A DNA stretch of 64,000 nucleotides, from assembly GCA_041664345.1 (NCBI GenBank), contig JBAYKX010000002.1, positions 114,284 through 178,283 on the forward strand, read 5' to 3'. This DNA comes from GWE2-40-63 sp041664345 (GTDB lineage Bacteria; Bacteroidota; Bacteroidia; Bacteroidales; SZUA-534). The position numbers and the translations under genes were made by a program. The notes under the pieces were generated by a model. The model saw only the letters and a program-made list of their open reading frames with translations, ran no database searches and had not been told where the DNA came from. Positions 34,645 through 43,380 of this stretch are shown here, one piece after another (position 1 is the first letter of the stretch; every line of letters begins with the position of its first letter).

Positions 34645-36639
34645 ATGACTGATAAAAATAATACAGCAGAAGAGCCAAGTTTTGACTACACCAACCAAGT
34701 TGAAATTCCAGATGGTAAAATTGTAGATTATATTACGGGCAGTTGGGTAAAAGAAACTCAACAGGAACAAGTTAGGCAAAATTTTGAACGAACTTTAGTT
34801 GAAGAATACAATTATTCCATTACTGATATTCAGGTTAACTTAAAAATTAAAATTTGGGATGGGGATAAGCAAAAAGCAAAAACATCACAGCTTGCTTTAA
34901 TGCTTGCTGGAACAGAAAATCCGTATGTTTTGATTCTTACCGCTAGTCCAAGTGCAAATCCAACGGATAAGAATGCTGGGGCAACTGAATTAGAACAGTG
35001 GTTAGTTGATGTCCCAACAGCTGAATTCGGCTGTTGGACAAATGGAATTGAAACACTATTCTTTCAAAAAAGGAAATCAAAATTTGAAACTGATATTTTT
35101 CCGGTAAATGATTTTCCTCGAAAGGGTGAGGATGCAACCTCAATTTATACAACTGATAGAAGAAGGCTTAGGGTAGCTACCGGAAATAACCTGCTTTATG
35201 CATTTAAAAGATGCCACGACTACATTCATGCCAACCAAGGTGGTAGTAAAGAACAAATATTTTGGGAGTTTTTAAAATTATTATTTGCAAAAATTGAGGA
35301 TGAAACCTATGGTGGCCGTCCTCGTTTTGCAATTAGAAGCTTGGAAGAAAGAAATGATGCTGATGGTAGGAAAGAAGTTAAAGACCGAGTTGAGGGTTTA
35401 TTTAAGGAAGTTAAAAAACGAAAAGAATTTGTTGGTTTGTTCGAAGCACAAGCAGAAGGTATCGTTTTTAATGCTGAAACAGTTTCATACATAGTTTCTC
35501 AATTGGAAAAATACGATTTTATCCATTCCTCTGTCGATGTTAAAGGAGTAGCGTATGAAACCATAGTGGGTCCCACATTAGAAGGAACAAAAGGTGAATT
35601 TTTTACACCTCACAATGTGGTGAAAATGACTGTAAAAATGCTTGACCCAAAGCCCGGTGACCGCATTTATGACCCGGCATGCGGAACGGGCGGTTTTATC
35701 GTAATTGCTTTTAATTATATAAGCGAAAAGTTAAGACAAAAGCACAAACAAAATTGGAAGAATCCAAAAAATCCAACCGAAGTTGAGGAAAAAGTATTAT
35801 TTGACGAAATCCACGAAGCTGGTTATAATATTTTTGGTACCGATTTTAACGCTAATTTAGTGAAAGCAGCCCAGATGAACATGATAATGAACAACGATGG
35901 TCGTGGTGGTTTGTTCTCAGTTAATTCATTAAAAGACCCCAATCAATGGCCAAAAGAAGTGCAACAGAAAATTCAGTTAGGCACTATGGATTTTGTAATG
36001 GCAAATCCACTCTTTGGTTCTAAAATTAAAATAGATAGCAGTGAAATTCTAGAACAATATGATTTAGCCCATGGCTGGAGCAAAACTGAAGATGGTAAAT
36101 GGCAAATGGAATCCAATTTGCGCAATGCCATGGAACCCGAAGTTTTATTTGTAGAACGCTGTATTCGTTTATTAAAACCGGGTACTGGTAAATGTGGCAT
36201 TGTGCTACCCGACAGTATTCTTAGCAATCCTGGTTATGCGTCCGTGCGCTATTGGATAGTGCAAAATTGTCAAATATTAGCAAGTGTTGATTTACCTGTT
36301 GAAACCTTTTTACCACGCACCGGAACTCAAACCAGCGTATTAATCCTCCGCAGAAAAAGCGACCAAGAGAAACTCATGGAAAGTATGAGTGGACAGATGG
36401 CACAGTACGATATTTTTATGGCAAATGTGAAAAAGGTTGGCAAAGATAGAAGAGGAAATTTTATTTATAAAAAAGACGAAAAAGGCCGTGAAATAGTTGA
36501 CAGAGCACTTTATAAACCTTTTGCCGAATCTACCATTTTAGACTTTTTACCAGTTGTGGAAACAACCGGTCGGATTTTGGATGACGAATTACCTAAAGTA
36601 GCCGAATTATATTTGAATCAAAAAAGCAATAAGTTATGA
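34645..36639 (+). CDS. N6-adenine DNA methylase (HsdM-like) with fused HsdR-N-type domain
   Basis: 664 residues. Residues about 25-165 resemble the type I restriction R-protein N-terminal domain (HSDR_N). A helical region with F-W-E-F-L-K-L-L-F-A-K-I follows, then the methylase. SAM motif I is D-P-A-C-G-T-G-G (Asp343). Motif IV, normally N-P-P-F/Y, reads N-P-L-F here (Asn454-Phe457): the second proline of the catalytic loop is leucine, clear in the codons (AAT CCA CTC TTT). The rest of the loop (G-S-K-I-K-I) is as expected. Its last 4 bp overlap the specificity gene. Function: sequence-specific adenine methylation for self-marking, if the changed motif is active. Confidence 0.85.
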   Translation: MTDKNNTAEEPSFDYTNQVEIPDGKIVDYITGSWVKETQQEQVRQNFERTLVEEYNYSITDIQVNLKIKIWDGDKQKAKTSQLALMLAGTENPYVLILTASPSANPTDKNAGATELEQWLVDVPTAEFGCWTNGIETLFFQKRKSKFETDIFPVNDFPRKGEDATSIYTTDRRRLRVATGNNLLYAFKRCHDYIHANQGGSKEQIFWEFLKLLFAKIEDETYGGRPRFAIRSLEERNDADGRKEVKDRVEGLFKEVKKRKEFVGLFEAQAEGIVFNAETVSYIVSQLEKYDFIHSSVDVKGVAYETIVGPTLEGTKGEFFTPHNVVKMTVKMLDPKPGDRIYDPACGTGGFIVIAFNYISEKLRQKHKQNWKNPKNPTEVEEKVLFDEIHEAGYNIFGTDFNANLVKAAQMNMIMNNDGRGGLFSVNSLKDPNQWPKEVQQKIQLGTMDFVMANPLFGSKIKIDSSEILEQYDLAHGWSKTEDGKWQMESNLRNAMEPEVLFVERCIRLLKPGTGKCGIVLPDSILSNPGYASVRYWIVQNCQILASVDLPVETFLPRTGTQTSVLILRRKSDQEKLMESMSGQMAQYDIFMANVKKVGKDRRGNFIYKKDEKGREIVDRALYKPFAESTILDFLPVVETTGRILDDELPKVAELYLNQKSNKL

Positions 36640-38054
36640 TAAACAAAGTTTTGGAATTGTTTGAAAACAATCAAATTTGCTTTTATATAAAATCATCAAA
36701 AGTCATAAAAAATGATTTAAGATTTGACCCAACACATTATATTGATGATTCTACCATAACACTTAATACGGAAATTCGTTTTAAAAAATTAAAAAATTTC
36801 ATATTCTCAATAAATGAACCTAACTTATTTACTAGATATTATTGTGCGAAGGAATACGGGTTACCTTACATCTCGTCTTCAGAAATGTCAGAAATTGAAC
36901 CTCCTGTTAATTCCAGATTTATATCAAAGGAATTGACTAATAATATATCTCAATACGTTTTAAAACGGGGCCAAATATTAGTGAGTGCGGCAGGTACAGT
37001 TGGAAGTATTGTAATTGCTACTAAAGAACTAGATGGCGTTGCTGGTACTAGTGATATTTTAAGAATTAATGTAGATATGCAAAACAATTTGGGTTTTATC
37101 TATACTTATCTTACAAGCTCTTATGGGGCTAATGAATTATCAAATCTTGCTTATGGGGCGATAATAAAAAGAGTACGTGGTAAGCAACTTGAAGAATTAA
37201 AAACACCGCAAATTGATGATAATTCAATTTTAAAAATGAACGAATTGATTTTGTCTGCTTTGAACAAACGTGATATTGCAAATGAGTTAATTCAAAAATC
37301 TCGTCATCTTGTTCTTCAATACAATAAACTTTCCCCACTCAAAGAAGCCATATTAGAAAACATTGACACAGCCAATGAAGCTGATATTCGTTTAGTGAAT
37401 ATTACTGAATTCACCTCTGATTATAGAATAGATGCTCATTTTTATAACCCTTTGGCATTTAGTGCGGTAAAAAATATTATTACAAATTCAGCTGATTATA
37501 GAACTTTAAAAAATGGTATTGCAAAAAGAGATTTTTATCTAAACAGATTTACCAGAACTTTTGTTGGTAAAGGATTTGGCATACCATATCTAGCAGGCAA
37601 GGATATAATTAAAATTAGGCCTAATGATGTTTCATATCTTTCTAAATCTGAAACAAGTGGTTTGGATGCTTATAAAATGAAAAAAGGTTGGATATTAATG
37701 ACCTGTTCAGGCACTTTAGGAAGAACTTGTTATATATGGAATAATTATGAAGACTGGGTTGGAACACATGATTTAATAAGAATTGAAACAGAAGATTCTT
37801 TTGACTCTGGTTATCTTTCTGCGTTTCTTACCACAGAATATGGTTATTATCAGGCCTTAAAATTTAAGCATGGTTCAGTAATTGACCATTTGACACCAGA
37901 GCAGGTTGAACAAATAATTGTACCAATTCCAAAGAAGAGCGAAATTAAAGAAATTGGGGATTTAGTCCGTAAAGCATTTGATTTAAGGGCAGAAGCAATA
38001 AAACTTGAAGATGAAGCACAGGAAATTTTAACCAATGCATTAACAGGAAAATAA
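36636..38054 (+). CDS. Type I restriction specificity (HsdS-like) subunit
   Basis: 472 residues with two target-recognition domains in tandem. Each has the characteristic strand-helix unit: R-G-Q-I-L-V-S-A-A-G-T-V-G near residue 110 and K-G-W-I-L-M-T-C-S-G-T-L-G near residue 350. A helical connector lies between them and another at the C-terminus (A-F-D-L-R-A-E-A-I-K-L-E-D-E-A). It confers bipartite DNA recognition on the neighbouring methylase. It starts inside the methylase stop (ATGA overlap), so stoichiometric coupling is likely. No HsdR translocase-nuclease is present in the operon. Confidence 0.88.
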   Translation: MINKVLELFENNQICFYIKSSKVIKNDLRFDPTHYIDDSTITLNTEIRFKKLKNFIFSINEPNLFTRYYCAKEYGLPYISSSEMSEIEPPVNSRFISKELTNNISQYVLKRGQILVSAAGTVGSIVIATKELDGVAGTSDILRINVDMQNNLGFIYTYLTSSYGANELSNLAYGAIIKRVRGKQLEELKTPQIDDNSILKMNELILSALNKRDIANELIQKSRHLVLQYNKLSPLKEAILENIDTANEADIRLVNITEFTSDYRIDAHFYNPLAFSAVKNIITNSADYRTLKNGIAKRDFYLNRFTRTFVGKGFGIPYLAGKDIIKIRPNDVSYLSKSETSGLDAYKMKKGWILMTCSGTLGRTCYIWNNYEDWVGTHDLIRIETEDSFDSGYLSAFLTTEYGYYQALKFKHGSVIDHLTPEQVEQIIVPIPKKSEIKEIGDLVRKAFDLRAEAIKLEDEAQEILTNALTGK

Positions 38055-38065
38055 AGAATTTTACC

Positions 38066-41000
38066 ATGATAACCATTACGCAAGAAATATTTTTTGAAGA
38101 AATTGCACAAGCGGTTTTTAACGATTTAAAGAATAAGTTAGTTGGCAAACAGCGCAATCATTGTATGAGGGTAGATTATTTGCCCACTCCGGTTATGAAT
38201 TTTGCCTGCAATAAACTCAATTCCGATAATGAGCTTAAAGCAAGAGATGTTGAAGCTTTTGTGCTTACTTCAAAAGCAGCAAACCCCTTTGAAATTGAAA
38301 GCGGTCGGCTTATCGAATTACGTAATAGGTTAAATTTTGGTGTTTTAGTTGTATTTATTCCACAAGGTTTTCGTGGTGCAGCCGAAGATAGCTATGATAT
38401 TCATACTTTCGAGGCTTACGATTTGGCAGGTGTTTTTAACGAGCATAAAAAAACATTAATCAATTCTTTCGCTGAAGTTGAACAGAAAATTATTAAAGCG
38501 GTACTTGATTCCTCAGCTGCACGAAAACAACGCATTGAAAATCAACTAAAGTATTTACTTGCTTTAAAGAAAGATGAATGCACCTGGGAAACTGCTGGTG
38601 GTTATCTACATTATCTCAACCTTATTCCCGATTTGAATCTTAAAACAGAAGATGCTCAAATGAGAATTTTACGAAACAGTGAATGTGTTGAAAACCTGAG
38701 TGATTCTGATAAAACCATTTTCCTTGCTATTGATGTACTGGTAAATAAAGGCCTCGACCCTAAGCATAACGACATTAAAACACATTTACTTGAATATTTT
38801 CGCAGCCGCAATCAGGTAAAGGTTGCCGATTGGACAGAATCTATTTTAAAGGAAAATGAATGGTTAAAAAAAATAAGCTTCGATAAATGGAGATTCAAAG
38901 ACCTTGCTGGAGAGCAAATTGAGGTATATCTTGCTTCATTTCGTGACAGAGGTGGAAATCCATTATTAACCACTGAGTTAATCTTAGATGGAGACAATTT
39001 AGTGGCGACTACCAATACAAAAATGAAAGTGAAATGGGAAACCAATCCAAAGAAAACTCCTAAAGTATCACAATTTATAATCATTCTTGAAAGAGATGAG
39101 GAATCAGATGGTAGTAATGAACTTCATCGTAAAACTGCTAAAGGAACTACAGAACAGGTTAACTTCCCATTTAAAGATGTGGAACTTGAACAAGGTGAAG
39201 AATGGCTAGTGCATATCCGTATAGTTGCGTTGGATGAAAACAAGGCTAAAATTGCAGAAGACATAAGTGAACCCTTTTATTTAAGGGGAGAAGAAACCGA
39301 TACAATTGGCGGGGAAACTAAACGATATAATAAAATCAGAAATGTTGCGGAAGCAACTTTTAAAGCAACATTTCGGTTCAGGCGTGAAATTGAAATTGAA
39401 AGCCAAGGCTGGGAAACAGGTAGAAAACTATTATACCGCATTAAAACAAATCCTCGCGAAACATATCAGATTGCTTTAAACGATTTGCTTTACGACATTG
39501 AACAAAAAACTTTACAAGACCCTTTTAATTGCGGGGTTTGGGATGTAGTTATCATAAATCGAGGTTATTTGGAGCAAAGCGATTTTAAAACTGGTAACAT
39601 TAAACTTTCAGTTTTTAAATCCGAATTCAATGCTTTCTTGGAATCAAGAAGGGAACTGTTTCATGCCATTACATCAGTTGATGCCGCAGCAGTGATTGAA
39701 ATCCTTGATTTACGTCATTATCAACAATTGATTATTAATTATGCTGATACGTTTAAAACACTGACAAATAAAATTAGCGATGCTATAAATTCTGCCCCAG
39801 ATGCTGAAGTAAATAATTTGTTGTTAAATACGCATTTATTAAACCGTTTAGACACAATATTGATAAAACTCGGTTCAGCAGAAGAAGCAGAGGAATTATT
39901 ACTATTGGCACCTACTCATCCTTTTAAAATGCTATGGCTTCTTCAATATCAACTGATGTTATTTGATTGGAGTGGCAAGATGATTGATATGACAGAGGCA
40001 GAGGTTCGCAAGGCAATAGATATTGAAGGTATTGAGAAGATACTTCCGCTAAATATTCCAAATGCTGTATCATTTAACAAGGATAGTTTTTTCGTTAACA
40101 CGGATGTACTAGATTTATTTTGGAGTATTTTTCCAAAAAGCACAACAAAGGATATTCGAAAAGTGGTTGCATTAATATCAAAAGCTTTAGGTTATAAAGA
40201 CGATTTAGGAAATATTTCATCTGTTTCTCCATCTAATATCGCTGACCGTTTATGGCGATATTTAAGGCACCATCCTTACATTAAAACATTAAAATTGAAT
40301 GTGCTTAATCCAGGTGATGGTTTACTTTTCTTAAATACAATAAGGGAAATTCAAAAGATGGAGGATTTTAAAAATCTTCGCTACGACATTACTTTTTATG
40401 GTTCGCTGGGCTATGAATTAATGGGTAATGCTTTTGATAATCTAATGAATGATAGCAGTTCAACAGAAACTCGTCTTGAAATTGACGAAGAATTGTTAGA
40501 ACCAAGTCATAATCCATTGTTCCCTAAATTATTCTTTTCAAAAGTAAAGGTTAATCCGGAAAAGTGGATAGATGTAAAATTTAGGGAAGCAAATGTAACA
40601 ATTATCATCGACCAATTTGTTACTGAAACGGTATCAAGACCTGTAGGTAATGTTCCTGGCAGCTTTTTCTTACATGGTTTATTAGCAGAGTATCGTTCAG
40701 AATTTAATATTATGAATAATGCAGTAACATGGTCAAGGAAAGTAGTTCCTTCTGATACTTCTGAAATATTGCCAGAAACAAATATTTCAAAATTGATGTT
40801 TCAAATTGGCAAAAGCTTTCTAGGGCTTAGTTGTTCATATTTTGACTGGAGCAAATCAAATTCAAATTTACCTACTATTCAACTTGAACTTAGTCAGCAA
40901 GACAAACATATTCTCTCTCAAATTCATGAATGTTCTGATTGGGTATTTACAATAGATAGAAATTTTGGTATTGAGTATTTTGATAATCCTTCTGATGCCA

Positions 41001-43132
41001 ACCCAAATCTAAAAAGCTATTTAATTGATTATACACCTGAATTTATGGATGGTGTTGGCCATAGATTAATTGTTTCAACAGGCTGGCTCAATGAAATTGA
41101 AAAACTGATTGAAGATGGATTGAAAAAAATAAATATTCCAACTTCATCATTTAGAGCAGTTAAAATACTGGATATTATTAAATCCGTTTCTGGTAAACTT
41201 GCTCTTAAACTAATTAATAATCCAAACAATGTTCGCGAAATTATTGGCTTAGCTATAACACGTCTTGCATTAGAAAAGGAAGGTTTATTAGATAATGCAG
41301 TGCTCATTCCGGTTGATACACATATAGATATTTTTTCACAGAATAAAAGAAGAAATATTGAAGAAGAGGTTACAGTAAAAAGGAGTGATTTAATTTTGGT
41401 TTCTGCTAAAAATGGTAAGCTAAATCTTAATTTAATTGAGGTAAAATTCCGTTCAGGTGAAGGTTCAATTACAGAAAGCCTGTATTTAAAGGAAGAAATT
41501 GTCAAGAAAAATGAAAATTCTGAAACTGCATTTAGAACAAAATTTATTTCAGATGAAGAAAATCCAAAAATTGATATTCAAATTGCCAATAAATCATTAT
41601 CCACATTAATTGGCTTTTATTATGAAAGAGCAATCAGAAATGGTTTTTGCTCCGGTACCTCTGAGCTCAAAGAACTAATTGAATCCATAAATATTGGTGA
41701 TTTTGAGATAGTTTTTGAAAAATCCGGGTACATAATTCATTGGGCAGGCATAACTAAACCGTCTGAAAACTACAAAACGAACAAGATTTTTGAGCTGGGT
41801 AATAAAGAAATTTCTGAGTTGTTAGAGATTAGACCGACTGAAATTGAGGATGAAATAAGTATGGACTTTGAAACTGGCAATCCTGATGCAGAAATAATCA
41901 AGTCTGAAAAAACTGATACTATAATTACGCCCATTGACAAGCCAAAATTTGATGTGGAAAAGCATAAAGTAATAGATTTGAAAGAAGAAAAAGTTACTTC
42001 AATCGTTTCCGAAAAACCAAATTTGATACTGGGTAAGAACGTAGATAATGGTAAAGAGGTTTCATTTAATCCAGTCTCTATGTTCCCAAAAAAACTTGCC
42101 AATCAACATTTATTAATAGTTGGAAAATCTGGAGCAGGTAAATCTCAAACAACAAGCAGTTTTCTATTTGAATTAAACAAACAAGAGATACCATTCTTAA
42201 TTCTTGATTTTCAGGGTGAATATATTTCTAATATATTAACGAATTCAAATGGCGAGAGCTTTATGGATGTAACCAGCTCAAATGAATATGACCCATCACT
42301 TGGCATGGATATTAATCCACTAGAATTATCAATAAATAGTAGCTCTGGTGAAAAGCAAAGCTTCATGAATAATGTATATCAGGTTTCCGGTATTTTAAAG
42401 CAAATATTTAGTCTTGGTGACATTCAGCATCCAGTTTTAAAAGATGCAATAAAAAGGGCATATCAGGAAAAGGGTTTTACTGTACCAGATAGAAGTACAT
42501 GGAATAACGAACCACCACAATTCCAAGATGTTTGGTCTATTCTTGAGTTCATGGAGCAGAGTGAGGGTACAAATGTTCGCAATTTAAAGTATCGCATTGA
42601 ACCTTTATTTGAAAATAATATCTTCATTACAGGAAATGGCAGCTTTTCAATTTCTGAAATACTGAATCAAAATTCTATTGTAAATCTATCAACTTTACCG
42701 ACACCAGAATTAATGAAATCGGTAGCTCGTTTTGTGTTGCAATCTGTATATAATAAAATGCTTTCAGAAGGACCAAGCAAAGAAATTAAACTTTATGTAG
42801 TTATTGACGAAGCTCATAAATTGTCATATGACCAAACACTGACAGATTTAATACGTGAAGCTAGAAAATATGGGGTTGGATTTGTTTTAGCCTCTCAAAG
42901 CGTTCGTGACTTTGCAACAGTTGTTTTCGAAAATATGGGAACAAAAATTGCATTACAGCTTGAAGGTGAAGATGCAAAATTTATGGCGGATAACTTTGGA
43001 GTTACCGATAAAGCTTTAAAAGAAAGTGTAATGCGTATGCTTCCGAACCAACAGCCGATGAGAGCATTAATAAGAAATAATCATTTTGAACCTTTCATTC
43101 AAATGGATATAGTGCCTTTTTATGAGAAATAA
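38066..43132 (+). CDS. Giant HerA/FtsK-type ATPase with PD-(D/E)xK motif (DptH-like)
   Basis: 1688 residues. C-terminal ATPase (about 1340-1688): Walker A G-K-S-G-A-G-K-S (1353-1360), Walker B Y-V-V-I-D-E-A-H-K (Asp1581, Glu1582), then L-A-S-Q-S-V-R-D-F, as in DUF87/HerA proteins. A nuclease-like segment is R-S-D-L-I-L-V ... L-I-E-V-K-F (Asp1108, Glu1125, Lys1127), the D...ExK order of PD-(D/E)xK enzymes. The remaining 1000 N-terminal residues are unidentified but conserved-looking, with an E-V-E-Q-K-I-I-K helical part. Size and C-terminal ATPase suit DptH of Dpt restriction. It is likely the effector/translocase. It starts 11 nt after the S gene. Confidence 0.75.
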   Translation: MITITQEIFFEEIAQAVFNDLKNKLVGKQRNHCMRVDYLPTPVMNFACNKLNSDNELKARDVEAFVLTSKAANPFEIESGRLIELRNRLNFGVLVVFIPQGFRGAAEDSYDIHTFEAYDLAGVFNEHKKTLINSFAEVEQKIIKAVLDSSAARKQRIENQLKYLLALKKDECTWETAGGYLHYLNLIPDLNLKTEDAQMRILRNSECVENLSDSDKTIFLAIDVLVNKGLDPKHNDIKTHLLEYFRSRNQVKVADWTESILKENEWLKKISFDKWRFKDLAGEQIEVYLASFRDRGGNPLLTTELILDGDNLVATTNTKMKVKWETNPKKTPKVSQFIIILERDEESDGSNELHRKTAKGTTEQVNFPFKDVELEQGEEWLVHIRIVALDENKAKIAEDISEPFYLRGEETDTIGGETKRYNKIRNVAEATFKATFRFRREIEIESQGWETGRKLLYRIKTNPRETYQIALNDLLYDIEQKTLQDPFNCGVWDVVIINRGYLEQSDFKTGNIKLSVFKSEFNAFLESRRELFHAITSVDAAAVIEILDLRHYQQLIINYADTFKTLTNKISDAINSAPDAEVNNLLLNTHLLNRLDTILIKLGSAEEAEELLLLAPTHPFKMLWLLQYQLMLFDWSGKMIDMTEAEVRKAIDIEGIEKILPLNIPNAVSFNKDSFFVNTDVLDLFWSIFPKSTTKDIRKVVALISKALGYKDDLGNISSVSPSNIADRLWRYLRHHPYIKTLKLNVLNPGDGLLFLNTIREIQKMEDFKNLRYDITFYGSLGYELMGNAFDNLMNDSSSTETRLEIDEELLEPSHNPLFPKLFFSKVKVNPEKWIDVKFREANVTIIIDQFVTETVSRPVGNVPGSFFLHGLLAEYRSEFNIMNNAVTWSRKVVPSDTSEILPETNISKLMFQIGKSFLGLSCSYFDWSKSNSNLPTIQLELSQQDKHILSQIHECSDWVFTIDRNFGIEYFDNPSDANPNLKSYLIDYTPEFMDGVGHRLIVSTGWLNEIEKLIEDGLKKINIPTSSFRAVKILDIIKSVSGKLALKLINNPNNVREIIGLAITRLALEKEGLLDNAVLIPVDTHIDIFSQNKRRNIEEEVTVKRSDLILVSAKNGKLNLNLIEVKFRSGEGSITESLYLKEEIVKKNENSETAFRTKFISDEENPKIDIQIANKSLSTLIGFYYERAIRNGFCSGTSELKELIESINIGDFEIVFEKSGYIIHWAGITKPSENYKTNKIFELGNKEISELLEIRPTEIEDEISMDFETGNPDAEIIKSEKTDTIITPIDKPKFDVEKHKVIDLKEEKVTSIVSEKPNLILGKNVDNGKEVSFNPVSMFPKKLANQHLLIVGKSGAGKSQTTSSFLFELNKQEIPFLILDFQGEYISNILTNSNGESFMDVTSSNEYDPSLGMDINPLELSINSSSGEKQSFMNNVYQVSGILKQIFSLGDIQHPVLKDAIKRAYQEKGFTVPDRSTWNNEPPQFQDVWSILEFMEQSEGTNVRNLKYRIEPLFENNIFITGNGSFSISEILNQNSIVNLSTLPTPELMKSVARFVLQSVYNKMLSEGPSKEIKLYVVIDEAHKLSYDQTLTDLIREARKYGVGFVLASQSVRDFATVVFENMGTKIALQLEGEDAKFMADNFGVTDKALKESVMRMLPNQQPMRALIRNNHFEPFIQMDIVPFYEK

Positions 43133-43380
43133 ATTGCAGAGATTAGGGTTATTTATTTGTCTTTGTTTTGCCTGTATTATCTTTTTATAAATGAGTAATC
43201 AACGGGATAACTATCATATATTTAATTGTTTGCAAATTTACTAATCAATAATGTTAATAAGTGTATTTGACAAGCCTATCCTTCAAGTATTAAATTTGCC
43301 TTAACATTTTAAGTATTAACAATTTGAATTATAAATAGTGTCATAATAGGCTGGCTATAATTCATTAATACCACCTACTT

